From Patella vulgata (lineage: Eukaryota > Mollusca > Gastropoda > Patellidae), in the NCBI RefSeq assembly GCF_932274485.2, contig NC_065885.2:34857062-34921061 (forward strand): a stretch of DNA of 64,000 nt. The letters are read 5' to 3'. Of the stretch, positions 1-10,838 are shown piece by piece. The notes below the pieces were generated by a model. The model was not told where the DNA came from. It saw only the letters and a program-made list of their open reading frames with translations, and ran no database searches. Every line of letters starts with the position of its first letter. The first letter of the stretch is position 1. Made by a program: the position numbers and the translations under genes.

Positions 1-239
1 TTTAAATCATTAGAAAAGTAAATAACGCAGTTTGAAGTATATCTGGATAAAAAAAATGACTTAATATGCCAATTCTGCCTGGACTGGCTTGTATTACTAG
101 GTCTCATAAAAACAACCCACATGTTCAACAACAATATTTGACATAACAAGTAGAACTATACTGGATGTGACCGTAAAGAAATAGTACAGAGTTAATAGAA
201 AGCTTTTGAATTGATGCAATGAAACAGAATGACAAATCT

Positions 240-400
240 AAATTCTGTCAAGGGTTCCTTTACAAGAGTACAGGTTTTTTCTGTCCCATCTCAACAACTA
301 GACACTTTCCTTGCCAGACCCTCTGTCCTGTCCTGCACCATGAACTCTTTCAGCCACCACAGGGATCGAAACTTGTCCCTTCTAGTCAGTGCCATAATCA
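240..400 (-). repeat. SINE fragment (family 1)
   Basis: The stretch around CCTTGCCAGACCCTCTGTCC is similar to the internal part of the full SINE at 33061-33397. Degraded, no clear ends. Confidence 0.4.
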
Positions 401-410
401 CTGAGCCGTA

Positions 411-830
411 AGCCCTGTTTACACTTGGCAGCAATAAGAGAACGGCACACGCTACCAGGCAGCGATAAATTTCAAGAAATTGACCCGTTTACATTACCCT
501 AAAATAAATGGTTTCGGAACCATGCCAGGCATGCCTAATGTGGAACTCCTTACAAAAAAATTAATTACAGTCACTATGCAATTTACCCCGATGAAAACAA
601 TTGTGGTGGTGATTTAGTTTGAGCAGCCATTTTAACATAACTGATGACAGAAGTCAAAGTTTGCAGGGAAAATAGGTCAAGGTTCACTTGGCGCATGCAC
701 AGTAATCCGTACTGGCACCATTCTGAGACCTCACTTCAGTGGGCCAAATTGGGACGCTTATGTTTGACCCATTTACACTACAAAATAAAATTAAACGTGC
801 TGTGCTTAAAATTTTTAATGTAAACAGGGT
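411..830. mobile_element. MITE with CCCTGTTTACA terminal inverted repeats
   Basis: An 11-bp inverted repeat, CCCTGTTTACA at 413-423 and TGTAAACAGGG at 819-829, bounds about 420 bp with no ORF. The flanking dinucleotide TA on both sides is compatible with a Tc1/mariner-type target site. Confidence 0.6.
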
Positions 831-1302
831 TATACTCTTTCAGGAGGGCAAATAAATCATATTAGCAACAAGAAATTTAAATAAACAATTTTTATTGCCA
901 CATTCAATCACACTTACTGCATATAACTAACAATTTTATAACACTACAGTTGATATGAGTTTATGGAATTATGTAATTAATTGAAATCTAATTTTCATAC
1001 ACACAATCACAATTTCTATTAATCAGACTAACTATAAATATCTCTTTCATTTTAATACCTCCAATACAAAATCTATAAAACATGTACATTGCATAAAACA
1101 CAATTTAACAAGCCTAATTAAAGTCTATCTACTTTAATGCAATCCCCTAATCTTGGAATAACTATAAAACAGGTACATTGTACATATGATTGATTATATG
1201 ATGATGTTTGATTTTCATATCTACCAGAACAAAAAATTTTGTCATAAAATCACAAATTTTTCTTTATTTCAAATCGTTTCTGGAGTTCATAAAATATGTA
1301 GC

Positions 1303-1470
1303 TGGGCTCTTATTCACGAAAACTTAAACTAAGATACAATCGAAATTTTAAGAAATACTGCAATTCGATTGGCTGACCAGTAAAATCAATTTGCATATAT
1401 CCAATGAAGTTGCAGTATTTCTTAAAATTTCGGTTGTAACTTAGTTTAAGTTTTCATGAATAAGGGCCCA
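1303..1470. mobile_element. Palindromic MITE, 168 bp
   Basis: The two halves are near-perfect reverse complements: the left arm begins TGGGCTCTTATTCACGAAAA, the right arm ends TTTCATGAATAAGGGCCCA. Short unpaired centre at about 1370-1400. It can fold into one long hairpin and has no coding capacity. Confidence 0.85.
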
Positions 1471-2004
1471 GGTAACTAAAGAAACCGGAGAGAGAAAATA
1501 CTTTTTGGATTGATGTTTGGAAATTCTAAGCTATTTGTGACTGACATATAATTTGGATGATATTATCATAAAACTCTAACACTATAATAGATATATATAT
1601 TATTATTTTCTCTTCAAAGTATAAATATCATAGTTTAAGAGACACAACGGCAATACTTAAATTATGATCCACTGTTCCTAATCAAGATATGCCAATCATT
1701 GGTATCAAAACAACTGCCGAATGTCCCAATGACAGATAAAAAAAACCCACATTGTCCAACAAATAAATTCCAACAGAGTAAATAAAAGTGGATTTTGAAA
1801 TGAAATGGTCTTTTACAACATGCCAGCATTATATCATTTACAGAATTCTGTATGTAATCAATTACCTGTGAACTATACCAGATATCTTACAACATACCCT
1901 TAGAAATATTTATACAACATTAAAGATGCATTATGTAAGATTTAGATCAATAGTTGGCCGTTCTTACTACAATAGTTCAAAAATAGATCTGCCCACATTT
2001 TGCA

Positions 2005-3220
2005 AGAGATGGATAGAGAACAAGCTAAAAACAAAAGCGATTTCTTGTACAATCAGGGGCCATAATCTATGGTCTGAAGTGCGCAGATATCGAAAGGTAC
2101 TGATGTCTTTTGGACATACACATACATTTTAAGTTTCATCAACAACAGATAACAATTGTGACCTCTAGAGGGTCCACAACCTTCGTATTACATACTTTTA
2201 CACAATTCGACTTCAACCTTCATTTTGGTGAAATGGTGATATATTTAAACGTTTTTTAAAATTGGATAAAAAATTGTGACCTCTAAAGAATCCACAAGCT
2301 AAAAAACACTATTTTTCGTACAATCCGGGACCATATCAGGTCTTCAACCATGGTATTACATACTTTTACACAATTTGTGTTCAAGGAGCAGCCATTTTGA
2401 CGGGCAGTTACTGTCCGATTTTTACAAAATTCTAACTCAACCGACATTACGGTGTAACATTGACATATTCAAACGTTTTTTTAAATCAGATAATAATTGT
2501 GACCTCTAGAAGGATCACAATCTAAAAACGCAATTTTTCGTACAATCAGGGACCATAATTCAGGAACTTACGATCTGATATAGGCGAATATCGACAGGAA
2601 CCAAAATCTTTGGGTTATAAATATGTATTTCAAGTATCATCAAAATCGGATAAAAATTGTCACCTTGATATACCATATGTTTACACTAATTGCGCTCGTG
2701 GGGCGGCCATTTTGTCCGGCAGTTTGGTCCGATTTTCTCGAAATTCTAACTCAACTGACATTATGGTGTAACGGTGATATATTCGAACGTTTTCCTTTTA
2801 AGGGACCACAGGCTAAAAAAGTGATTTTTCATACGATCAGGGGGTCATATTTCAGGAAGTTACGATCTGATATGCGCAAATATCGAAAGGAACCAAGACC
2901 TTTTGGTTATAAACATACGTTTCAAGTTTCATCAAAATCTCACGAAAATTGTGACCTCTAGAGTGTCCACAAGCTCAAAAGCCGATTTTTCGTACAATCA
3001 GGGGCCATAATCCATGAAGTTATGGTTCGATACATGCCAATATCGAAAAGAACCGAGATCTTTGGTAGATAAACCTATATATCCAGTTTCATCAAAATCG
3101 GATAAAAATTGTGACCTGTAGAGTGTCCACAAACAAATTGGGGATGGACGGACGTCTGGATGTCCGGACGGCAGCAGCGACGGCATAAAACGTCCACATG
3201 AAAATGTGGGAACATAAAAA
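2005..3220 (-). repeat. Hairpin-ended element with ~150-bp tandem monomers (family 1)
   Basis: Degenerate tandem copies marked by CGTACAATCAGGGGCCATA and by AATTGTGACCTCTAGAG-GTCCACAA, recurring at about 145-160 bp (some copies shortened). The right end has a GACGGACG-type stretch (3149-3175) and the hairpin CCACATGAAAATGTGG (3197-3212). The frames inside it are incidental. Confidence 0.85.
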
Positions 3221-3250
3221 ATGAATATATTGAAATTTCACTCAAATTAC

Positions 3251-3256
3251 TTTATT
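3251..3256 (-). promoter_or_regulatory. Candidate poly(A) signal for CHCHD4
   Basis: AATAAA on the minus strand about 310 bp past the stop. Another AATAAA lies at 3549-3554, only about 10 bp past the stop. In such AT-rich DNA either could be chance. Confidence 0.35.
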
Positions 3257-3354
3257 CTGAGCAAAATTATAGTGAAAATAGTACCAGTGTTAAAATAATA
3301 AACAAAGTTTGGTTATATGGTGTGGGTGTTGTATCTGATGTTCTAGAAAAATGA

Positions 3355-3390
3355 AATGAAGTTTAGCTCTTACATAATGCTTCGTTAATC
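3355..3390 (-). repeat. Terminal fragment of the 17660-17934 MITE family
   Basis: TTTAGCTCTTACATAATG matches the reverse complement of the terminus ACATTATGTAAGAGCT found at 17661. Only the end is recognisable. Confidence 0.4.
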
Positions 3391-3563
3391 AAAAAATATT
3401 TAAACTTTTACAATAGATTCCATTTTCTACAATATATAGAAATTTGACATTCCACGATGTTCGGTTATGTAATTTTAGTCTTTTGATTTAGGGTACATAC
3501 TACATACACATAAATATCATACTATCTATATTGATTTTTACCTAGTTATTTATTCAACACACA

Positions 3564-3874
3564 TCAAGACTTGGCTTCAGATTGTTCAGCAATCTCCTGA
3601 GTTTCAGAATTGTTTGTATTAAAAAATTCATCCTGTTTCTCTAATTTTTCAGCTGCAGTTTCAGCGTCCTCTTTAGACGGATACAACTCTGGATAACCAA
3701 TCATACAGTCTTGCATTGTCTTAAAACTTTCATAACATTCAGATCCTTTTGGGTCAGCCTCACTATAATGAAAACAAGAGAACGCTTCGCGAAACTGTAC
3801 ACCACATGGCCCACTAGCCATTCCACCTAAACACGGACAATTCCAATTTATATCACCATTTTCTAATATCAATC
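3564..3874 (-). CDS. CHCHD4: CHCHD4 last exon: CPC and twin CX9C core
   Basis: The acceptor TTACAG lies at 3875-3880 and the stop TGA at 3564-3566. The exon opens with two bases (GA) that complete the split Gly codon left by the upstream exon. It carries the CPC active site and both CX9C motifs of the coiled-coil helix-coiled-coil helix fold. The last roughly 35 residues are Glu/Gln/Ser rich. An open frame extends upstream past the acceptor to 3935, but those residues are intron translation. Confidence 0.95.
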
Positions 3875-6800
3875 CTGTAAGGCAGAAAGAAATTATTAAA
3901 AGACATGATTTATCAGAAATTAAACGAAGTCTCAAATAAATGAGCCATGTCCACTATTGACTAGGTATTTCCTGTCATATGCAGAGCAAACATCACTATC
4001 TAACAGCTGAATAAAGAAACTGATCCAATTCCTAAAAGCAGTCAACAAAGATGGGACTTAAAAAATTTGTCTTGTTTCTTTGATGGTTAGGAAAGAGTTA
4101 AAACCTTTTTTTTGACTGTTGATGGCCGGGAGATGGTCAAAATGTTGGGGATATTCAGAAACAATACAAAACTGCGGTTAAAGGTAACTAGTGTGTGTTA
4201 ATAACAGGCCAATTGCCTACACATGAACATAAAGAGTTCATATGGGCGGCTTATCCGATGACCCCATTTCACTCGCAAAGATATACACCGTCAAAAGTGA
4301 AAATGGACGTTTTTGATTTTTGTCTTAATAATGAGTAATTGCTCCACCAATCCTCAGACATTCAGCAATTTGTCGTGGCATGCTCCTACTCAACCGTCCA
4401 TTCACGATTTGGGGCAATCTGACCCACTCCTCTTGTAGTGCCACGGCCAATTCTTGCAGTGTTGTCGGTTGACGTTCACGTCAACGAACACGTCTCCGGA
4501 TCTATAGGGGAAAGGTCAGAACTCATGGCTGGCCAAGGAATATGGTGACGCTGGAGGTAGTCATTCACAACATGAGTGTGATGGCCAAGGGTATTACCAT
4601 CTTGAAACATGAACTATCGGTGCCAGGATGTGGTCACGGTAGTATACACCAGTGACCCTTCCTTGAACAATATGCATGTCCGTTCTGCCAGTCATGGTGA
4701 TTCCTCCCCACACCATAACAGACCCACGCCCGAATCTGTCATGCTGTCTGACATTAACATTATGCTCATTTACCTGCCTCCAAACGCGAGCACGCCTATC
4801 GGTGAACATTACACGTGCCCATCGACGATTACCCCAATTTCTACGCTGTCTACACCATTGACGCCTGTTTGCCATGTGCTGGTGAGTTAATGGAGGCACA
4901 ACACGACGTCGTCACGCATGCAAATGGGCTGCATGTAGCTGATTTCTAATCGTTTGGGGTGTAACTCGAATTCCTGTAACTTGGTACAAATTTACAGAAA
5001 GCGGATTGGCCGTTTGTCCTTGATTTCGCAGGACCTGTGTACGAATGTATCGATCCTGGGCTTGTGTAGTGGCTCTAGGACAACCCGAACGAGGTCTATC
5101 ATCAACATTGTGTGTTTGTTGGTACCGGTTCCACAGTCTGCTGATCACAGACTGTCACACATTAAGCATGTTGGCTACTGCTTGCTGTGTAGAAACTATT
5201 TGAAGCATGCCAATAGCACATAGACGTTCATCATGTCGAAGACATCTCATTGCAAATTAAACGTAACACACTAAAGCAAAGATACGCTGAACAGTAAATC
5301 TTATGCAAATTTGACAATGGAACACCCGCCTCCCACGTGTATGGCGCTATTGCGTGTCGGACGTGCAGCTCAGTGGTTCTGTTGGGGCGATAAGTTCTTC
5401 GTCTGTGAATATACTCTTAAAGCATGTCAAGTGTCCATGACTATTTATCATATAACAACCTGCATAGGTATTTGCATTTCAATATCCCCTACTTTTTTTG
5501 AAGAGTATAGATTCTTTTTTGAGAACTTTTGTTAAACCCCTCAAGGTTCACAGGATTTTGGGAATTTTTAGTTTCACATCCATAACAATGTCCCCCACCC
5601 TCTCTTGACTCCCCCAAAACAGCCACTAACCCTTTCAATTCAAATATATAAATATGCCAACTGCTTATTGCCCCTTTCATTGCCTCTTGAAACTAAATTT
5701 ATAATACCTAAATCATAAAAATTATTTGTAGTAAAGTAATTGCCCCTGTTTTGTGCCAGAAGGACATGTGTTCTAAATCCCCACCACCACTTCCATGTAC
5801 ATCTGACATTCCCATTAGCAGTTCTAACAAGTCAAAAACATAAAATGCTTACGTCAGATGGTATAAAAACCTAATGTGACAACATCAGACATACTAGGTA
5901 CAAAATTATGCCGACTAGTATGATCAATAGATAGACGGTGGTATTATCTTTGACAGCTTACAACTTACAAAGAATAGGAAGGTTTGGGAATAATTAAGCT
6001 TTCAATCAATGTATAATGCATATAATATAAGGTTTATCAATCAGAAAGGGGTTCTGACTATTGTATATATGAAAATTCTCAAAACCCTAATTATCTTGGA
6101 ATGTTCGAACACAGACAAAAAAGCCAACAGTGAGGCCGATGTCCCCCATCGAAATCCAAAAATAAATAGATGACACATATTAATCAATCGCACATTTATT
6201 TTTTCCAAAAGTATCGAGCAATCAAACTGATTATCAGCTATACACTAAGTTTCATCACTCTCTATCAGATAGAATCAAAGTTATCTTGTCCCAAAGCATC
6301 GACCAATGAAATTGTTTAGCTCGAAATGTTAGGCGCTGGTGGTTGATCTGACTACTTTTTCTTAGGTTTGTATGTGGATTATGGGTTAGGTTTAAGAATG
6401 TATTCAGATTATCTTGTCCCAAAGCAGCGACCAATGAAATTGCTTAGCTCTGCTTAGCTTTAGCTTGAAATTTTAATCATTGAACTCAGTCAAGACATTC
6501 ACCTAATGAACATCTACATCAATTTTAACCATTCTACCTCAATTAAAAGCAGAGTTATGTTCCAAAGTCTTGACCAATCAATTTGCTTATCGCTCCTTAG
6601 CCTAAGCAGAAAATTCTCATTATCGAACTTAGGCAAGGTAATGATATGATGAATCTATACTCGGGCTTCCAACACTCTCACTTAATTATAACCAAAGTTA
6701 TCATGCCCCAAACCATTAACCAGATTGCTTATCTCTGCTTACCGTACGCTTATCACCAAACTCCATCAAGGCACTCACCTAATGAACATTCTACCTCAAT

Positions 6801-7593
6801 TAGAGTGAGAGTTATTGTGTTTGAAAGTCTAGACCAATCAAATTGCTTAATGTTCTTCTTACCGTGAGCAGAAAATTCTCATTATCGAACTTAAGTCAAG
6901 ATACTAATGTGATAAAACTATACACCAAGTTTCCTCACTCTCACTTAATTAGAACTAAAAGTATCGTGTCCCAAAGCATCAACCAATCAAATTACTTATG
7001 TCTCTGCTTACCCTTAGCAGAAAATTCTCATCATCGAACTCTATCATGGCATTCACCTAATTAATAATCATATACGCCAAGTGTGAACATTCTAGCTAAA
7101 TTAGAATGAGAGTTATTGTGTTCCAAAGTCTCGACCAATCAAATTGCTTATCGCTTAGAGCTAAAGTTATCATGTCCCAAAGCATCAACCAATCAAATTG
7201 CTTATCTCTGTTTACCCTAAGCAGAAAATGCTCATCCTCGAACTCCGTCAAGGCATTGACCTAATAAACACCTACACTAAGTTTGAACATTCTAGCTCAA
7301 TTAGAAGGAGAGTTATTGTGTCCCAAAATGTGTGACAGACGGACAAACTAACAGACGGGCGAACCCATTTTAATAGTCCCCTGCTTTCTTCGAAAGGCCA
7401 GGGGGAAAAAAACAGAGCCTTAAATAAGTTTTGGCTCTTTCTGTCAGTCACCCATCTATTACTTCTTCCTCCAATCAATGTCTATCAATAATAATGAGAG
7501 TACCCGGTTCTGCATCTGGATCTTCTATTGTTATCAAGGCTGTACTAGGTTGTTCTAGATCTTCCTTTGTTGCAAATATTACTTTATCCTTCC
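3564..7593 (-). CDS. CHCHD4: CHCHD4/MIA40 mitochondrial intermembrane-space import oxidoreductase (exons 2-3; exon 1 not found)
   Basis: MIA40 oxidises twin-CX9C and CX3C proteins entering the mitochondrial intermembrane space by disulfide relay with ALR/ERV1. Two exons on the minus strand are seen, 7504-7593 and 3564-3874. Joined in phase they read [18 protein letters not shown] onward and then [17 protein letters not shown], which follows the animal CHCHD4 order closely. The redox CPC motif and both CX9C pairs ([22 protein letters not shown]) are intact, and the C-terminus is acidic as in the family. In animals the protein starts with a short MSYC-like exon; I searched upstream to about 12.9 kb and found no convincing match, so the start is missing here. 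The gene is head to head with SLC35A2. Confidence 0.93.
4325..5250 (-). pseudogene. Tc1/mariner-like transposase, decayed
   Basis: Reading on the minus strand from ATG at 5250: [17 protein letters not shown], a HTH region ([20 protein letters not shown]), then [16 protein letters not shown], then VMFTD with the first catalytic Asp, [37 protein letters not shown] and a typical C-terminus ending at TAA 4325. Three in-frame stops (near 5167, 4911 and 4482) are all TGA at positions where CGA (Arg) is expected, suggesting CpG decay, and one frameshift lies near 4600. Length, about 300 codons, is normal for the family. I see no clear terminal inverted repeats. It cannot make an active transposase. 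Confidence 0.88.
6180..7412 (-). repeat. Hairpin-ended element with ~150-bp tandem monomers (family 2)
   Basis: Repeats of TGTCCCAAAGCATCAACCAA, then AAGCAGAAAATTCTCAT, then GTCAAGGCATTCACCTAATG, recur about every 150-170 bp. The right end has GACAGACGGACAAACTAACA (7333 onward) and the hairpin CCCCTGCTTTCTTCGAAAGG-CCAGGGG near 7377-7404. Sequence is unrelated to the 2005-3220 family but the build is the same. Confidence 0.82.
7504..7593 (-). CDS. CHCHD4: CHCHD4 exon 2
   Basis: A 90-nt exon on the minus strand: acceptor TTTGTAG at 7594-7600, donor GTACTC at 7498-7503. It encodes [17 protein letters not shown] followed by an acidic stretch ending DPDAEP, matching human KDRIIFVTKEDHETPSS. It begins in phase with a split Gly codon and ends with the G of the Gly completed by the last exon. 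It is too short to show as a long ORF on its own strand; a spurious plus-strand frame covers it. Confidence 0.9.
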
Positions 7594-8280
7594 CTACAAA
7601 AATAAAAAGTAACTAGTGAACAAATAATGCTATATTATGGTTACTATAGATCATCAATTTCAACACGGATTGCATGTTAATCACATATACAGAAGATGGG
7701 GCAGTGGTAGTCGAGCAGTAAGGGGATGTCATATCAGACTCTCAATTGGAATGTCCCAGGTTCAAAAATCTGGTTCCCATTCCCACTTGCAGGGGTAATC
7801 CAACTCTTTGATATTCTGACGACGAAACATTTAACATTTCACCAGTCGAAAGCTTGACGCGAATCCAGTTCACTTCTTTCAGCAGACAACAAAACTCAAA
7901 ATATTCAGTTATCTACACTGCTAACACATTATACTTATATATCCAGTTCATTTTATCACACAAAATCTTTTTTTACTGTCCATTTTACTAGATTTCCAAA
8001 AATTCATCGCTGACAAGCAACATAGGCAGCGCAGTGGGACAAATATGATGGGGGTGGGGGTGGTTACAAGTCTGCCATCAACTTGGATCTTTGTCTTGCT
8101 GGAAGTGGTTAAATAAACATACTTCACACAGTTAGCTGCAAAAAAATAACAAAAAGGTGGTCTTTGGTTTAAATGAATTTTGTAATTCGTGTTGACAATA
8201 GTGGGGTGTTTTGGGAAATACGAATTTAGAACAAATCAAACACAAGGTATATATAAGTTAATATAACTACTTCTCTGTTA

Positions 8281-9304
8281 TTTAAAGGGGCATTATGGGA
8301 GATTAGATAAAGAGCTGGCAGTTCACACTATAATAGTTAAAAACTAGATAATGTAATGGAAATTTGCTAAAATTTCAGTCAAATTGATCCACTCTGAACC
8401 GAGATAATAGCGATTGAATTTTAGGCCTAGCCTTGATCATCCTTACTAATGTCGGTATGGAAGAAAACGGTACCCTCCAATTTCACCTACGTTCCATTTC
8501 GACTACAGCTTATAACAACAGAATATATTGATACTTGTGCAAAATAAATCAATATTTCGATACAGTGTTGAAATTTTACAACACTATATTATTAGAAGTT
8601 GTCACTTATCACATGTATAATGTATCCTTTCAAATGGGCGAAAACTGTAAATATATTAACATGTTAAAAGTCTTGAATTTTCCATGCTTTTGTCAACTTT
8701 TGATACTTGTGCAAAAAAAAATCATTATTTCGATACAGTGTAGAAATTTTACTACACTATATCAGAAGTTGTCACTTAGAGAATATTATATATATTGATT
8801 AAAAATTTACTATCAAATTTTACAGAATAAGTACTGTCAAATGTGTATGGAGTGCCCTAAGTGCCAAACATACACAGTTGATGGTACTTGTTCTGTGAAA
8901 TTTGATAGTGATTTCTTATTCTATATAATATTCTTTTACAAACACCATAATTTCAAGAATATTGTCTAACTATAAGTTATAACTTATAAATATAAGACAC
9001 CAAAATATAGTCATACATGATAAAATAGAATTTTAAAACTTGCAAAAAGGGTACCCCCTTAAGACACATCTCAGTCAATATTAATGCTAGAGTCATATAA
9101 CTTTGCAGTTTTACATATATTTGTATTTACTATAACATATTTTTTTTCTAATATTCTTGGGGGAGAGGGGGGGGGGGTCACTTTATTACAAGCACCAGTT
9201 CACGTGACATGGCCCATTAACAATTTATATAACCATAGAACTTAGAAGGCCTAATGAAAGACATGCAATAGGCAGATTTAGCTCTTGCATAATGTCTGTT
9301 TAAC
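8281..9304 (+). mobile_element. Long copy of a TTTAAAGG-ended MITE family
   Basis: The left end TTTAAAGGGGCATTATGG with AGATAAAGAGCTGGCAGTTC and the right end (reverse complement of ACATTATGCAAGAGCTAAA) match the two ends of the 275-bp copy at 17660-17934. Here they are 1 kb apart. The interior holds a direct duplication (8528-8605 and 8700-8780, starting TTGATACTTGTGCAAAA) and an inverted repeat (8779-8937). Confidence 0.6.
8779..8937. repeat. Inverted repeat inside the 8281-9304 element
   Basis: CTATCAAATTTTACAGAATA at 8811 pairs with the sequence ending GTGAAATTTGATAG at 8912; outer parts (AGAATATTATATATA / TATATAATATTCT) also pair. Confidence 0.75.
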
Positions 9305-10612
9305 CGTACTTCTTCGAGATGGAGATGTTATTTAAAGGAGAAATAGAAATTGACGCTGCACGTATTAATAAATAGGGCTAATCCTAATGTGACTACTGAG
9401 TGATGAAGTGAATGTCACGCTGAACAGCAACAGCTGAGAAGACAAATTTATAAAGACATCCAAACCCTACCCTCTTCTCTACAGTAGGCCATTTTTATTT
9501 TATACTAAAATGCACAGGAAACAATCAGTCTCTGTATGTGTCAATTAGAATAAAGTTCGCGAAATAATGTCAATGAAATTCATTAATATTTCGCCGGTTG
9601 TTGTTGTCCTCTGTCATCATTCCATAACATAGCACATGGCCCCTTTTCATTTGCGCATGACAGCGATAGCCAGGTTATCCAGTAATCTAGCTGGTCTACT
9701 GGATATCCACAGCGGATCAGATTTGGATTGCCAACAGTTAAAAGGTCTAAAATAAAAAGCTATTCGTAGAACTGGCTGAAATTTGCTGTTATCAGAAATA
9801 GTTAGTTTTCAGACAATGGTAGAATTATTTAACTCTTACAAACAGCAGTGGTGCATTAAGCGAGGATCCCCTATTTGTCAGCAGCAAGGTAGGATCCTGA
9901 ACAGGTCTTTATTTATAAATATTTTAAAGGACGCTCTTACGAACTCGGGTTTTCAACCAATCTGATTAAAATAGGCTACAGGTCTATATTTCGTTTCGTT
10001 TTTTTTATACTTTCGATGCCTTACACTACATGAAAATCTGACCATTTGTTTTGAGAGGTCGCGTCACAGGTCATACTGGCGGCTTTTGTCCCTATGAAGT
10101 CAGATATTTGATTAACCAATCAATACTGTTTGTTTTCTAAGTGGAATACTGGGAACGGCATGCTATTCTGTTCCTGGCAGGACTTTCTGTGTGGACTTTT
10201 CATATCGGATTTGCAGTTTCTTTAATATAGACATAGGATCAATCTGAAATTTGTGTGTGTATGCAGTACATTTAGGAATTGTGCATTTGTGTGTGTATTT
10301 TCACATTTGGATTCGCAGATTTTTTTTGGGTAATAAGCAAACATCGAGTGTGGATTTTTTTTTTCAGTTTGTTTAGAATTAACTTCTTAATTTGTGCTGA
10401 TAACTTTCTGAGGATTCTTTGCTGCTTAATATCGCTTACTACATAATATAAATATATTGTGTACTATTATATTATACTGTTGGTCTATATGTTCTTTTAC
10501 TGAACACCGCTATCTATGAAATCCATATCGCTTTGTGCAACTTGAATAAAATATTGTTATTTAGCTTATACTTGAAATAGTATTTACCAACTATGTCACG
10601 TTCGATGTTTTT

Positions 10613-10838
10613 TTTCAATCTCAGCATCGATTATCCGGTTGTACGTGACAAGGAGTAGGGTCGCCTGTCCAACCTATTATAGTGGGGTTTCTCTGGGTCC
10701 TCCAGTTTTCCCCCACTGCTAGACCCCCACGCGCAAGCGCATTATTGAAATAGAATTGAACCATATGTTAGTCCCGATCAAAATGACCTAGTTTGTTTAG
10801 AGTGGTCAATAAACCCCATTTCTCTCTCTCCCTTTATT
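10613..10838 (+). repeat. SINE (family 2), 5' truncated
   Basis: Contains GGTTGTACGTGACAAGGAGT, AGGGTCGCCTGTCCAACC, CACGCGCAAGCGCATTATTG and ACCATATGTTAGTCCCG, then the TTTCTCTCTCTCCC tail. These match the fuller copy at 45481-45754. The tRNA-like head is lost. Confidence 0.8.

Larger units (their letters stand above)
3875..7503. other. CHCHD4 intron 2
   Basis: Intron of about 3.6 kb filled by the decayed Tc1-like element and the 6180-7412 array. In 5251-6179 I see only AT-rich DNA and a few short T-tracts. Confidence 0.85.

Noticed and set aside
4609-5223. Plus-strand frames at 4609-4890, 4676-4861 and 4954-5223
   Set aside because: They are antisense shadows of the Tc1-like transposase on the minus strand.
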